From Nitrosopumilaceae archaeon AB1(1) (GTDB lineage: Archaea > Thermoproteota > Nitrososphaeria > Nitrososphaerales > Nitrosopumilaceae), in the NCBI GenBank assembly GCA_033471095.1, contig CP136752.1, forward strand, positions 1,135,497 through 1,169,973: DNA of 34,477 nucleotides. Direction: 5' to 3'. Of the stretch, positions 8,795 through 17,556 are shown one piece after another (position 1 is the stretch's first letter; every line of letters begins with the position of its first letter). A program made the position numbers and the translations under genes. The notes beneath the pieces are model-generated. The model saw only the letters and a program-made list of their open reading frames with translations. It was not told where the DNA came from and did no database searches.

Positions 8795-10232
8795 AGAGAA
8801 TTGTGGCGTAGTTGGAATCTTTAGCATAAAAGGTGATAATACAGTCCCCTACGTCTTTGATGCTCTTCGAGCACTACAACACAGAGGTCAAGAGGCTTGG
8901 GGATTAGCTGTTCCAAATAAACAACCCTCCAAACACATGGGTCTTGTATCTGCATCATCTTCAAAGTTTGCCTCTCTGTCTCAACAATTCTCCTCCAACT
9001 GTGTTATTGGCCATGTGCGATACTCTACAATTGGTAGTAGTAATCTTCAGAACGCCCAACCACTAAAAGTGACTGATCTGTGCATTGCTCACAATGGAAC
9101 CATAAATAATGTCGAACAATTATCCAATATGGTGGGTGGGTGCTCATTTACTCCACAAAACTCTAGTGATACAATGCTTGTGGCCCAGCGTCTAGTCTCG
9201 CTTGTGTCTAAAAACGGACAGTTCTCTAAAGCACTTTCAATTCTGAAAAACGAGATGGTCGGTTCATACTGTTTTGTGTTCCTATCTGATGATGGCACAA
9301 TATACGCCGCACGTGATCCATATGGCTTTCGACCTCTAGTGTTAGGATATAATGAACAAGATGATCTATATGTCATAGCTTCAGAATCGGCCGCGCTTAT
9401 TGCTATTGGTGCAAAATTGATTCGTGATGTAAAACCTGGTGAATTGTTAAAAATAAACAAAGATGGTATGTCCTCTGAAATGTTTTCAGATAATGTGAAA
9501 AAATCTCATTGTTCATTCGAATTTACCTATTTTGCACATCCGTCAAGTAAGATGGAGGGGAAAAATATCTATCTGTCTAGAAAGAATATTGGTAGATATC
9601 TTGCAAAAAAATTTCCAATTCCTGATGCAGATCTAGTGATACCTGTGCCGGATTCTGCAAGACCTGCTGCCCTTGGTTTTGCCGAAGAGTTAGGTGTATC
9701 ATTTGATGAAGGGCTTTTGAAGGACAGATATAGCAAAAAAGGCCCCTTGCGTAGCTTTATTCAACCAGATCATAGTGATCGTGTTGATATTAATCGTTGG
9801 ATAGTTCCAATTGTTGATATCATTCGTGGAAAACACATCATAGTCATTGATGATAGTCTTGTTCGTGGTACAAGTTCCAAAGTGATTGTAACGACACTGC
9901 GTAATTCTGGAGTTAGTAAAATAAGTCTATTAATTACATATCCGCCCATACGTTTCCCATGTTTTGCAGGAATTGATTTTCCATCTCAAAAGGAACTTGC
10001 CACATATTCAAACGATCCTACTATTTCTAATGAGAAAATTATAGAGATGGTACGTCGTGACATTGGTGTTGATTTTCTTGGATACAACGACGCTGAAAAT
10101 CTAGCTCGCGCCATAGGGATTGATACTGACTCTATGTGCTTTACATGTCATAATGGCAATTATACTGATTTGGGAATTGAGCCTAAATTTAAAGATGGAA
10201 TTGTAACAAATGTTCAAAATATGAATGCATAG
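8787..10232 (+). CDS. purF: Amidophosphoribosyltransferase PurF
   Basis: 481 residues. It catalyses the first committed step of purine synthesis, PRPP plus glutamine to phosphoribosylamine. The N-terminal nucleophile hydrolase domain starts MVKENCGVVGIF; Cys6 would be the nucleophile after removal of a five-residue propeptide. ALRALQHRGQEAWGLA and VIGHVRYSTIGSSN follow. The PRTase half has VIPVPDSARPAALGFAEELG and the PRPP loop IIVIDDSLVRGTSS. Cysteines in FPCFAGIDFPSQ and MCFTCHNG near the C-terminus match the Fe-S ligand positions of the Bacillus-type enzyme, so a 4Fe-4S cluster is likely. It starts inside the end of purL (eight-base overlap). Confidence 0.95.
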   Translation: MVKENCGVVGIFSIKGDNTVPYVFDALRALQHRGQEAWGLAVPNKQPSKHMGLVSASSSKFASLSQQFSSNCVIGHVRYSTIGSSNLQNAQPLKVTDLCIAHNGTINNVEQLSNMVGGCSFTPQNSSDTMLVAQRLVSLVSKNGQFSKALSILKNEMVGSYCFVFLSDDGTIYAARDPYGFRPLVLGYNEQDDLYVIASESAALIAIGAKLIRDVKPGELLKINKDGMSSEMFSDNVKKSHCSFEFTYFAHPSSKMEGKNIYLSRKNIGRYLAKKFPIPDADLVIPVPDSARPAALGFAEELGVSFDEGLLKDRYSKKGPLRSFIQPDHSDRVDINRWIVPIVDIIRGKHIIVIDDSLVRGTSSKVIVTTLRNSGVSKISLLITYPPIRFPCFAGIDFPSQKELATYSNDPTISNEKIIEMVRRDIGVDFLGYNDAENLARAIGIDTDSMCFTCHNGNYTDLGIEPKFKDGIVTNVQNMNA

Positions 10233-10317
10233 TGATCTGATATTTTTCAGAATACACACAAGATGTATCTGAATAATTCACACAAGTTAAATTCTTTAAA
10301 GTAATAACGAAATATGC

Positions 10318-11136
10318 TTGAATCTACTATTCTCTGGGAAAGTCAAGGATGTCTATTCTTATGATGATGAGCACCTATTATTTAGATTCAGTGACAGGAT
10401 ATCTGCATTTGACGTTTCATTTAACGATGTTATTCCATTAAAGGGTAAAACACTGTGTGATTTTGCTGAATTTTGGTTTAAGAAATTAAACACAGATTCA
10501 CATTTTGTCAAACGTGTTGCAGATTGTGATATTTTGGTGAAAAAACTAAAGATGATACCAATGGAATGTGTTGTTCGTGGATACTATTATGGTAGTCTGA
10601 TAGATTGACATAAAACTGGCAATGTAATTTTGGACGGAAATTTACAAATGGCATCACAATTATCTACTCCTCTCTTTGATCCTACAACTAAAACAAAACA
10701 TGATAAACCAGTTGATCGTACCCAAGCCATACAACTAGGTTTGGTAACAACTGATCAATTTGATTTTCTAAAAGATAAATCAATTCAATTATACAAAATG
10801 ATGAGTATGGTGTCACAGCAGGCCGGATTTATTTTAGCAGATTTAAAATTGGAATTCGGTATTCTTGATGATAATATTATTCTTGGTGATTCAATAGGTC
10901 CGGATGAATATAGAATGTGGCCAATAGACTCGTACGCTGTGGGAAAAGTTCAGACTGCATTTGACAAGCAAATTTTACGTGATTGGCTTGAACAAAATGG
11001 CCACAAGCAACAATTCGAAGAGTCTAGAGAGAATAATGATACCCCGATTCCACCTTTAATCCCACATGATATAATCAGTCAAATCACTACTCGCTACTGT
11101 GAATCCTTTGCGAGGATATCGAAATTAGGCGTATAA
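10318..11136 (+). CDS. purC: SAICAR synthetase PurC, interrupted by one in-frame TGA
   Basis: TTG start at 10318 (MNLLFSGKVKDVYSYDDEHL), the usual beginning of archaeal PurC. ATG at 10314 is out of frame and closes quickly. The enzyme joins aspartate to CAIR in purine synthesis. Motifs: FRFSDRISAFDV, MECVVRGYYYGSLID, then TGA at 10606-10608 (codon 97), then in the same frame HKTGNVILDG, STPLFDPTTKTKHDKPV, ADLKLEFGI and LGDSIGPDEYRMWP. Both halves are fully conserved and stay in frame, giving 272 codon positions, the expected length. The TGA falls in the variable stretch after the YGSL motif where a charged residue is common. As separate pieces neither half could fold. A TTAAAT box at 10287-10292 is a fair promoter candidate. 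Confidence 0.88.
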
Positions 11137-11217
11137 TCCTTTTTGTATTGAATATATCCTTGTGACTAGTAAATTTACTATATAATTTATTATACATTAA
11201 ACTTCACTGATTGTCAA

Positions 11218-11226
11218 TTTTTAATA
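11218..11226 (+). promoter_or_regulatory. TATA box of the 11248 gene
   Basis: TTTTTAATA is centred 26 bp upstream of ATG 11248 and supports that start over the in-frame TTG at 11236. Confidence 0.45.
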
Positions 11227-11247
11227 ATATGATATTTGCGTTTAAAC

Positions 11248-11448
11248 ATGAAATATGTTAAACCTAAAAAACTTAAAGTGTTGTTGGGATTATTTTTTGG
11301 TACTGGCATACCTGGAATCGCAATAGGGTTACTCAGTGAAACCTTTTACATTACCATGCTTGGAACCATAAATCTTCTTCTAGGTGGAGTTGTAGGATGG
11401 ATCTTTTTGACACAAGGTCCTAGAATAATAGATAGCCGAAAAAAATAA
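11248..11448 (+). CDS. Small two-helix membrane protein, 66 aa
   Basis: ATG at 11248, TAA at 11446-11448. After a basic N-terminus (MKYVKPKKLK) there are two hydrophobic segments, LLGLFFGTGIPGIAIGLL and TMLGTINLLLGGVVGWIFL, and a short charged tail ending in DSRKK. Two glycine-rich helices with positive ends suggest a hairpin with both termini in the cytoplasm. An in-frame TTG at 11236 could add four residues, but the TATA spacing favours the ATG. No family is recognised. Confidence 0.6.
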   Translation: MKYVKPKKLKVLLGLFFGTGIPGIAIGLLSETFYITMLGTINLLLGGVVGWIFLTQGPRIIDSRKK

Positions 11449-11948
11449 TTCAATTATACAGTGTTGGTATTTTTTATAAATCATCATTTTCTTCTTGTAA
11501 TTTTATTATATCACATCAAACATATTTAATGTTTATTTATATTTGAAAATTTACAAATTAACTCTAGTGTATTGATATGGATACTTTTCAAGAACAACTT
11601 GTAAATCATTCAAAACAGACTCTAACATTATATAATGTGATTATTTTTATTCAGTAAAAATAATACTTGTCATTGTTTAATTATTCGTGTGTGTCTGTAT
11701 CGTGTTTAGTTGCGATATGATTATTATTACCTCTTTAATATTGGTGTTTTTCTTATCTTGGAATGCTTTTTCGGTATCATGAATCTTGATAAATTAAATA
11801 CATTGTATTCGTCTTCAATGAATAGTATATTATTGGTGTATTGTATTTCAGATATTTTACATGATATTTCTAGAAATACTGTAAATATTGTTTATTACTT
11901 GGTAGAGTGTTTAGAAACTATAATATTCAGCCAATTTTATGCTTAAAC
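11449..11948. other. 500-bp gap without a convincing gene
   Basis: Very AT-rich. It contains a 26-codon ORF from ATG 11577 (MDTFQEQLVNHSKQTLTLYN...) and several overlapping hydrophobic frames between about 11650 and 11946, including MIIITSLILVFFLSWNAF from ATG 11717. None has a start, length and composition that stand out, and the hydrophobic readings fall in more than one frame. This may be the remains of a small membrane protein gene, or simply AT-rich noise. The TATA box for the following gene lies at its right end. Confidence 0.3.
11918..11926 (+). promoter_or_regulatory. TATA box of the 11949 gene
   Basis: A CTATAATAT-like box is centred 27 bp upstream of ATG 11949, supporting that ATG rather than the upstream in-frame ATG at 11907. 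Confidence 0.5.
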
Positions 11949-12326
11949 ATGGTAGCAAATTCTGATAATCTTGTTGAACTTGCAGAAAAAATAATACAAA
12001 TTAATACTAAAATGCGTTTTGTGGCCTTTATAGACTCTGATGGAAATATTGTGGAGGGAATAATGAAGACTGGTAAGACCTCTTTACAATCGCAAAAAGA
12101 TGAAGAAAATTTTTGCAGACAGGTCGCTCAGCGCAGAGCAATGCGAAGTGAATTTGATGTCAAATTAGGTCAGGTAAAGTATGTGCATGTAGAGCGTGAG
12201 TTTGTAACCCAGCTTGTAATCTATGTCTCTAAATTTACAATATTCGCTACAGTTGAACCTGATTTGGATATACAGACCAAACTCCAAATTGTTGAATCTA
12301 TAAAAAAAATTTTTAATAATGTTTAA
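11949..12326 (+). CDS. Thaumarchaeal hypothetical protein, possibly DUF6659/roadblock-like
   Basis: 125 residues from ATG 11949 (MVANSDNLVELAEKIIQINT). The words KMRFVAFIDSDGNIVEGIM and FVTQLVIYVSKFTIFATVEP, with a final amphipathic helix LQIVESIKKIFNNV, look like a profilin- or roadblock-type alpha/beta fold, of which small stand-alone versions are common in Nitrososphaerota (I recall DUF6659, but cannot confirm it here). No catalytic motif is visible. The start was chosen from the TATA position; 14 further residues upstream are in frame but look unlike coding sequence. Function unknown, perhaps a small signalling or scaffold protein. Confidence 0.6.
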   Translation: MVANSDNLVELAEKIIQINTKMRFVAFIDSDGNIVEGIMKTGKTSLQSQKDEENFCRQVAQRRAMRSEFDVKLGQVKYVHVEREFVTQLVIYVSKFTIFATVEPDLDIQTKLQIVESIKKIFNNV

Positions 12327-12417
12327 TGATATCCTCATTATATTTTTTTAATACTTTGTAAACATCGCTCTTAATAATTTTCTTAGTCTGTAGCGTGTCG
12401 TTCATTTTATTTAAAAC

Positions 12418-12425
12418 TATAAATA
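12418..12425 (+). promoter_or_regulatory. TATA box of the arginine decarboxylase gene
   Basis: TATAAATA is centred 26.5 bp upstream of ATG 12448. The well-formed promoter argues that the interrupted gene downstream is still expressed. Confidence 0.65.
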
Positions 12426-12447
12426 AACAGATATTTTGGAATTAATA

Positions 12448-13029
12448 ATGGAATTAGTAGCAAAGAAACTTTTTCTTGTAAAGGGCAAGGGTATTCATCA
12501 AGATTGACTTACGAGCTTTGAGTTTGCACTTCGTGATGCAGGTATCGCAGGAACCAATCTTGTATTGATATCTAGTATATTCCCACCTAAAGCCAAATTA
12601 ATTTCTAGAACCTCTGGTTTGAAATTAATCCAACAAGGACAAATACTGTTTACAATTTATTCAAAGAACCAAACAAATGAACCTCATAGATTGATTGCCG
12701 CATCTGTTGGAATTGCAAGACCAAAGGATCAAACTCGGTATGGGTACTTGTCAGAGTATACATCATTTGGACAGACCCGCAAAGAGGCAGGTGACTATGC
12801 AGAAGATATTGCCGCACAGATGCTTGCCTCATCATTAGGTATAAAATTTGATATTGATAAGAGTTGGAATGAAAAGAAACAGCTGTGGAATATATCTGGA
12901 GAGATATACAAAACACAAAATATCACTCAAACTGCAATCGGTGATAAAAGAGGTAGGTGGACTACAGTCTTTGCAGCAGCTGGTACTGCTCCTCTAGTCT
13001 TTTCTTTTATATCCTCGCAGATAAAATAA
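12448..13029 (+). CDS. pdaD: Pyruvoyl-dependent arginine decarboxylase, interrupted by one in-frame TGA
   Basis: ATG 12448 gives MELVAKKLFLVKGKGIHQD, then TGA at 12505-12507 (codon 20), then in frame LTSFEFALRDAGIAGTNLVL. The following ISSIFPPKAKLI contains the Ser42-Ser43 pair at which this family cleaves itself to create the pyruvoyl group. Later words PHRLIAASVGIA, YGYLSEY, GDYAEDIAAQMLA and GRWTTVFAAAG are typical. The full frame has 193 codon positions, the size of the archaeal proteins. The family decarboxylates arginine to agmatine, the first step of archaeal polyamine synthesis; in some archaea related proteins act on other amino acids. Without reading the TGA, translation would have to start after residue 20. 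The end overlaps the convergent gene by 36 bp. Confidence 0.87.
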
Positions 13030-14136
13030 AACGATTAGTATTGCAACTATGCCAATTATTATAATTACAAAACTGTCAAATGTGTTAATTTTTGTAATCT
13101 CTGCATTCTCTGTCTGCAGTATAATCTCTACCTCTTTTTCTCCTGCTTGTACGGTGTCTCCAAATATGTATCTCCCATCTACCAAATCATTCTTCAACTC
13201 AAACACCCATCCTGATTTTGTAATGTCTGCTGGCAGTATGCTACCATCTTGCAATATGGTCTCTATCTTTGATTTCACATCTACGCCCACTATATCATTC
13301 GATGATATAATTACCTGAAGTAGTGAGTTTAGTGGATAAAATCCCTGTGAAAAATAATCTGATCTGTATAATGTGTCTATTCCAAAATGTTTTAATGGTG
13401 AAATAACATTTCCTGATTCATCTATACGTGATAGTGATACGTGGATTTGATATAGAATCTTGTCCTTTTGTGGTATCATCGATAAACTAAATGTCGTATC
13501 GTCAAATGTGGATATGTATTTTGCCGTATCGTAAAATCCACCACCTCTGGTAATTTCTTTGACAATTATTGTAGATGCGATTCCATCAAATATAAAATCT
13601 GTAGCTTTGTATGGTTCTGTGTATACTGCTGAGACATGGCGAATATTCTTTGCACCTGTATTGACTAACTGTGTATCATCTGTATGAATAAACACTGAGT
13701 GAAAATTTGCACGTGTGTTTAGTATATCATTTATGTCATTAATGACTGAATCCCCAATCTCTCTTGTAACTTTCTGTATAGCGTTAATACCGATACCTGT
13801 AGTGTTTAGTTTAACATTTACAAGTATACATACACTATCTTGCACTCCAATTATACAATTATCCTCGTTGGTGATAATCACACTTGATATTTCTCTTGTC
13901 TGTAAAATCTTATTCTCTAATGTATCGCTAATCTTAAATTCTTGATTGCTTGATGTCTGCAGTGTAATTGATACGGTAGATGTATTTGAAATTTGTTTAT
14001 CAATTATTAATCTTGCAATCTCTTGAAATGTGGCAATTTGGGGTGTTTGGGCAGATGCACTTGTATTCAACTCTGCTCCAATTATTATAATTAATAATAT
14101 GAGACAAAAATGTATCCACCTACACCTCATAAACAA
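12994..14136 (-). CDS. Membrane-anchored surface protein with N-terminal signal peptide
   Basis: 380 residues from TTG 14136, or 378 from ATG at 14130. The N-terminus has a hydrophobic core FCLILLIIIIGAELNTSASA followed by QTPQ, a plausible signal peptide with cleavage after ASA. The C-terminus has a transmembrane segment (FVIIIIGIVAILIVLFYLRG) and ends in a basic KRKD anchor stop. The part between is Thr/Ser/Ile/Asp-rich and probably beta sandwiches, with one cysteine pair in NEDNCIIGVQDSVCILV. This type Ia topology with a short basic tail is typical of archaeal cell-envelope proteins. No enzymatic motif is visible. Its last 36 bp overlap the 3' end of the arginine decarboxylase gene on the other strand. 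Confidence 0.7.
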   Translation of the reverse strand: MFMRCRWIHFCLILLIIIIGAELNTSASAQTPQIATFQEIARLIIDKQISNTSTVSITLQTSSNQEFKISDTLENKILQTREISSVIITNEDNCIIGVQDSVCILVNVKLNTTGIGINAIQKVTREIGDSVINDINDILNTRANFHSVFIHTDDTQLVNTGAKNIRHVSAVYTEPYKATDFIFDGIASTIIVKEITRGGGFYDTAKYISTFDDTTFSLSMIPQKDKILYQIHVSLSRIDESGNVISPLKHFGIDTLYRSDYFSQGFYPLNSLLQVIISSNDIVGVDVKSKIETILQDGSILPADITKSGWVFELKNDLVDGRYIFGDTVQAGEKEVEIILQTENAEITKINTFDSFVIIIIGIVAILIVLFYLRGYKRKD

Positions 14137-14270
14137 TATTAGAAATTGAATATCATAATTTAATAGTGCTTTGATTCATTAATCATTTATAATTTCATGT
14201 GTGCTGTAAAACCTTTAAATTTCACCTATTGTGAGCCTACTTGACATCGAATTCAAACCGTTCGGGAACA

Positions 14271-14304
14271 GGACTGGTAACTGAAGCGTAAAGGTTACCA
14301 GTCC
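14271..14304 (-). terminator. Hairpin directly after the peptidase gene
   Basis: GGACTGGTAAC at 14271-14281 pairs exactly with 14294-14304 (11 bp) around a 12-nt loop. It begins one base beyond the stop codon of the minus-strand peptidase gene, so it probably shapes the 3' end of that transcript. There is no clear T-run after it, so intrinsic termination is not certain. Confidence 0.55.
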
Positions 14305-14305
14305 A

Positions 14306-16075
14306 TTATAATTTTGACAACTCTTTAATCTGATATTTCATATGATTGAATCCTTCTTGCCAAAATACTCTTTTTGAAATGTCAAAATCATATTTTGCAA
14401 ACAACTCTTCGGGTTTCTCTGATCCTCCGGATGCTAGAATCTTTTCATACGTTGGGGCAAACTCTGCCCCTTCTTTTTTATATCTTTGAAATAATGATAA
14501 TGCTAATAGATTTCCAAATGAATATGCGTAACAGTAGAATGGTGTATGGAAGAAATGTGGTATGGCAACCCACTCTGAATCAAATTCTTTAGATATTGAT
14601 ACTGATTTACCAAACTGCTGATTCAGATTTTTCAGATAAATGTCTGAAATATCCTCTGACGTAGCACCCTTGTTCATGGCACGATGAGCATCAATTTCAA
14701 AAAGAGTGAAAAACGCCTGTCTTATTATTGTGGCATACAGATCATCCATTTTTTCAGATAATATTACTCTCTTTGCATGCTGAGTCATTTTTTCAGACAT
14801 ATTATGATAAAGTAATAGTTCAGAAAATGTTGATGCTGTCTCTGCTATTGGCAAGGGAGCTTGTTGTGTTAGAATGGATTTTTTCTCTGCCATCATACTA
14901 TGTACTGCGTGACCTAATTCGTGTGCTAGTGTAAATACATCTCTTATTTTGCCTGTATGATTCAACAAAATGTAAGGTGTGATTTTAGGAGATACAGTAC
15001 TACAAAATGCTCCATCTCGTTTACCTTTTCGTATGGTATAGTCCAAGTGATTCTCATCGAAGACTCGTTTTGCACTCCTTCTCATATTTTGACTATACTC
15101 TCCCAATGAATCCAAAACCATTTTTTTTGATAAACTATAATTATATTTTTTTGACCTCTCATCTCCTATTGATGAATAAATATCAAAACGCCTGAGTTTT
15201 TTCATATTTAACATCTTGGCCTTTAGTTTAAAGAAATCCCAAAAAATGGGTGCATTATCTTCACACACTTGAAGCATTACTGATATGGTGTCATCATCTA
15301 TGTCATTTGCGATATTTCTGATAGATATACTAGATTTGTGTCCTCGTATGTCTATGCCCTCATTCTTCCAATTGAGTGTAATGTTTCTATAAATGTCTGC
15401 TAGCACTTCTTTATCTTTTTGAAATCTTTTAAAAAATGTCTGATATGCAAGTTTTCTAACATGCATTGATTTGTTTCTATAAAGACTAGTCAGTTCTTCT
15501 CGTGTAAAATTTTTCTCCTTGCCATCTAGTGTGATTTTATAAATAAATGCGCCTGTGATTTTGTCATAAATTTTTACTAGTGCCGTTGCACCTGTGGTGT
15601 CTAGTATGTTTATTATTCTCTCTTCTGCCTCACTCTGTGTATATTTTGCAGACAATTTCATGTGTATTAGATAGTTTTTTAATTCCCCTGAACTCTTTAA
15701 CAATCGTTTTGTATTTTTAGCATCTAGTTGTTTCCACCAGAGATTAAAAAATAATATGTCGTTTGCAATACTTGCATATTGTTGTTGTATCATGGCCAAT
15801 CTTGATGTTGCAATTGCCGATTGTGTGTTTGCTGAATAATCTAATGATACATATCCATAAACCCTACTGGCCTCCTCTAAAATATCTTCTATCTTTTTAA
15901 TGATACCATAAAATGATTTTACAGAAATATCTGCATCTAGTTGTTTTCTTATTTTTTTAAACCTCACCACTTTACTTTGTATTTTCTCAAGCATGTTACA
16001 CATCTCTTTATCAATTGGTTTTTGAATCAGTTCTGACAAATCCCATGTACTATTCATCATACTTGTCTTTCTCAT
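14306..16075 (-). CDS. pepF: M3-family oligoendopeptidase F-like metallopeptidase
   Basis: 589 residues, near the family's usual length. A cytoplasmic zinc peptidase that degrades short peptides. The zinc motif is HELGH at residues 385-389 in VFTLAHELGHAVHSMMAE, and the third ligand Glu lies downstream in PLPIAETASTFSELLLY. Other family words are RGHKSSISIRNIAND in the middle, GAFCSTVSPKITPYILLN before the zinc motif, and HFFHTPFYCYAYSFGNLLAL near the C-terminus, which binds substrate in relatives. The start ATG at 16075 has a TATA box 26 bp upstream. A hairpin follows the stop. It stands alone between convergent and divergent neighbours. The M3B assignment is secure; the substrate is not known. 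Confidence 0.93.
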   Translation of the reverse strand: MRKTSMMNSTWDLSELIQKPIDKEMCNMLEKIQSKVVRFKKIRKQLDADISVKSFYGIIKKIEDILEEASRVYGYVSLDYSANTQSAIATSRLAMIQQQYASIANDILFFNLWWKQLDAKNTKRLLKSSGELKNYLIHMKLSAKYTQSEAEERIINILDTTGATALVKIYDKITGAFIYKITLDGKEKNFTREELTSLYRNKSMHVRKLAYQTFFKRFQKDKEVLADIYRNITLNWKNEGIDIRGHKSSISIRNIANDIDDDTISVMLQVCEDNAPIFWDFFKLKAKMLNMKKLRRFDIYSSIGDERSKKYNYSLSKKMVLDSLGEYSQNMRRSAKRVFDENHLDYTIRKGKRDGAFCSTVSPKITPYILLNHTGKIRDVFTLAHELGHAVHSMMAEKKSILTQQAPLPIAETASTFSELLLYHNMSEKMTQHAKRVILSEKMDDLYATIIRQAFFTLFEIDAHRAMNKGATSEDISDIYLKNLNQQFGKSVSISKEFDSEWVAIPHFFHTPFYCYAYSFGNLLALSLFQRYKKEGAEFAPTYEKILASGGSEKPEELFAKYDFDISKRVFWQEGFNHMKYQIKELSKL

Positions 16076-16095
16076 AATTATTTACAAAATCAATC

Positions 16096-16105
16096 TTATA
16101 TAATA
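16096..16105 (-). promoter_or_regulatory. TATA box of the pepF-like gene
   Basis: TTATATAATA on the plus strand (TATTATATAA on the coding strand) is centred 25.5 bp upstream of the ATG at 16075. Confidence 0.6.
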
Positions 16106-16347
16106 ATACATAAATTTTACATCTAGGAATGGTTTTAAATCTCTCCTTTATCTCACTTTATGATTCTGTCGTTATGTATTGTGTTGATTCTATCAATTCA
16201 AAAACTGCTCTGAATACTTGACAAATCCCTACTCTACATTCATTTTTTACCTATTTGATATTTCCTGATAATATCTATCATTTATAATGCATACTGTATG
16301 ACTCATCAACCAACATTGCTTTATTTGAACCAATTTATAGCAAAAAA
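16106..16347. other. Divergent intergenic region between pepF and carA
   Basis: AT-rich with no ORF worth calling. It holds the promoters of both flanking genes at its edges and one ACTTGACA octamer at 16216-16223. Confidence 0.4.
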
Positions 16348-16354
16348 TTTAAAT
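16348..16354 (+). promoter_or_regulatory. TATA box of the carAB operon
   Basis: TTTAAAT is centred at 16351. By the 25-28 bp rule seen elsewhere in the window, transcription should begin near 16377-16380, well upstream of the first normal start codon (GTG 16461). Confidence 0.5.
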
Positions 16355-16385
16355 CCATAACAAAATTCAAATCACGAGGGTTCAA

Positions 16386-17552
16386 ATTTTCACAAAGAAT
16401 TCAAGTTATACAGGCAAGTTTGCAAAGCTCATACTGAGTGATGGTACAACCATCGATGGAGTGGGTTTTGGATACCCTACTGATGTGTTTGGCGAATTAG
16501 TATTCAATACTGGTATGGTAGGTTATGTGGAGGCTCTTACAAATCCCTCTTATGGGGGCCAACTTCTTACTCTCACTTATCCACTTGTTGGAAATTATGG
16601 TGTACCTGATCCCGGCCTTGTGGATGAGTTTGGAATTACCAAATATTTTGAATCCAATAAAATTCAGGCACGGGCATTAATTATTCACAACCTGTCAAAT
16701 AATCCAAGTCACTGGAATTTATCCATGACACTTGATGAATGGATGTATAAAGAAAAGATTCCCGGAATATCAAATGTTGATACTAGGATGCTGACTCAAA
16801 AAATACGTAAACAAGGTGTTATGATGGCCGGTCTAATTGTATCTGATGAGAAAATTGATGTCTCTGCTGCCAATACACTGTCTGAAAATTTAACAAACAC
16901 AAAATTGTATAATGACACTGATTTTGTATCTGACATTTCTACTCCCAAACCTGTAGAGTATGGTTCTGGAAGACCAGTTATTGTGATAGATACTGGAGTA
17001 AAAAATGCCATACTGCGCAACATTTGTAGTATGGGGTATCGTGCAGTTGTTGTGCCGTGGAATGTATCTTTTCAAACAATATCTTCATTCAATCCACATG
17101 CCGTTGTGATTAGTAGTGGTCCGGGAGATCCGCAAAAATGCTCTGCCACTATTAATACTGCTAAAGAATTGATTAATCATGATATACCGACACTTGGAAT
17201 ATGTCTTGGGGCACAAATTATCGCCATTGCAGGAGGCGCTCAGACCTACAAGCTAAAATATGGTCATAGAGGACAAAATAAACCCTGTATGGATTTGCTT
17301 GATGATGATAAAGTATACGTCACTAGTCAGAATCATGGTTATTGTATAGATTCTGAATCATTGAATAATACTGATTTTGATATTTGGTTTACAAATGTAG
17401 ATGATGATACCGTCGAGGGTATCAAAAGTAGTAACAAAAAGTGTCTTGCTGTACAGTTTCATCCTGAAGCATCACCTGGTCCATTTGACTGTAAGTTCAT
17501 CTTCGAACAGCTACGACATATTATGGAGGAGGAAAACCCTGCCAAAAAATGA
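16386..17552 (+). CDS. carA: Carbamoyl-phosphate synthase small subunit CarA; start codon uncertain
   Basis: The glutaminase subunit supplies ammonia to CarB for carbamoyl phosphate, used in pyrimidine and arginine synthesis. The frame shows GFGYPTDVFGELVFNTGMVG, NPSYGGQLLTLTYPLVGNYG and the GATase domain with VVISSGPGDPQ, the nucleophile in TLGICLGAQIIAIAGG, and VQFHPEASPGP. The first ordinary start, GTG 16461, would remove the conserved first strand (TGKFAKLILSDGTTIDGVG), which reads in frame from about 16410. Upstream to the TAA at 16350 there is no ATG, GTG or TTG in frame. The coordinate given is an ATT at 16386; GTT at 16380 fits the TATA spacing better. Only TGAGACG separates it from carB, so they form an operon. 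Confidence 0.85.
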   Translation: MFTKNSSYTGKFAKLILSDGTTIDGVGFGYPTDVFGELVFNTGMVGYVEALTNPSYGGQLLTLTYPLVGNYGVPDPGLVDEFGITKYFESNKIQARALIIHNLSNNPSHWNLSMTLDEWMYKEKIPGISNVDTRMLTQKIRKQGVMMAGLIVSDEKIDVSAANTLSENLTNTKLYNDTDFVSDISTPKPVEYGSGRPVIVIDTGVKNAILRNICSMGYRAVVVPWNVSFQTISSFNPHAVVISSGPGDPQKCSATINTAKELINHDIPTLGICLGAQIIAIAGGAQTYKLKYGHRGQNKPCMDLLDDDKVYVTSQNHGYCIDSESLNNTDFDIWFTNVDDDTVEGIKSSNKKCLAVQFHPEASPGPFDCKFIFEQLRHIMEEENPAKK

Positions 17553-17556
17553 GACG

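Noticed and set aside
10606-10608. TGA read as tryptophan (alternative genetic code)
   Set aside because: TGG is used for Trp throughout, TGA ends several normal genes, and the conserved residue at the carB site is Lys/Arg, not Trp.
12313-12405. Minus-strand 30-codon ORF starting MNDTLQTKKIIK
   Set aside because: Composition is plausible, but it overlaps the end of the 11949 gene and has no promoter or family support.
12505-12507. Selenocysteine insertion at the internal TGA codons
   Set aside because: None of the four sites is a cysteine or redox position in its family, and no selenocysteine genes or SECIS-like structure are visible.
13049-13945. Plus-strand open frames opposite the minus-strand surface protein
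   Set aside because: They are antisense shadows of a gene with a signal peptide and anchor; their own sequences show no domain.
14231-14304. Possible tRNA in the gap between the surface protein and pepF
   Set aside because: A GTTCGGGAAC stretch recalls a T-arm, but no acceptor pairing or cloverleaf can be drawn on either strand.
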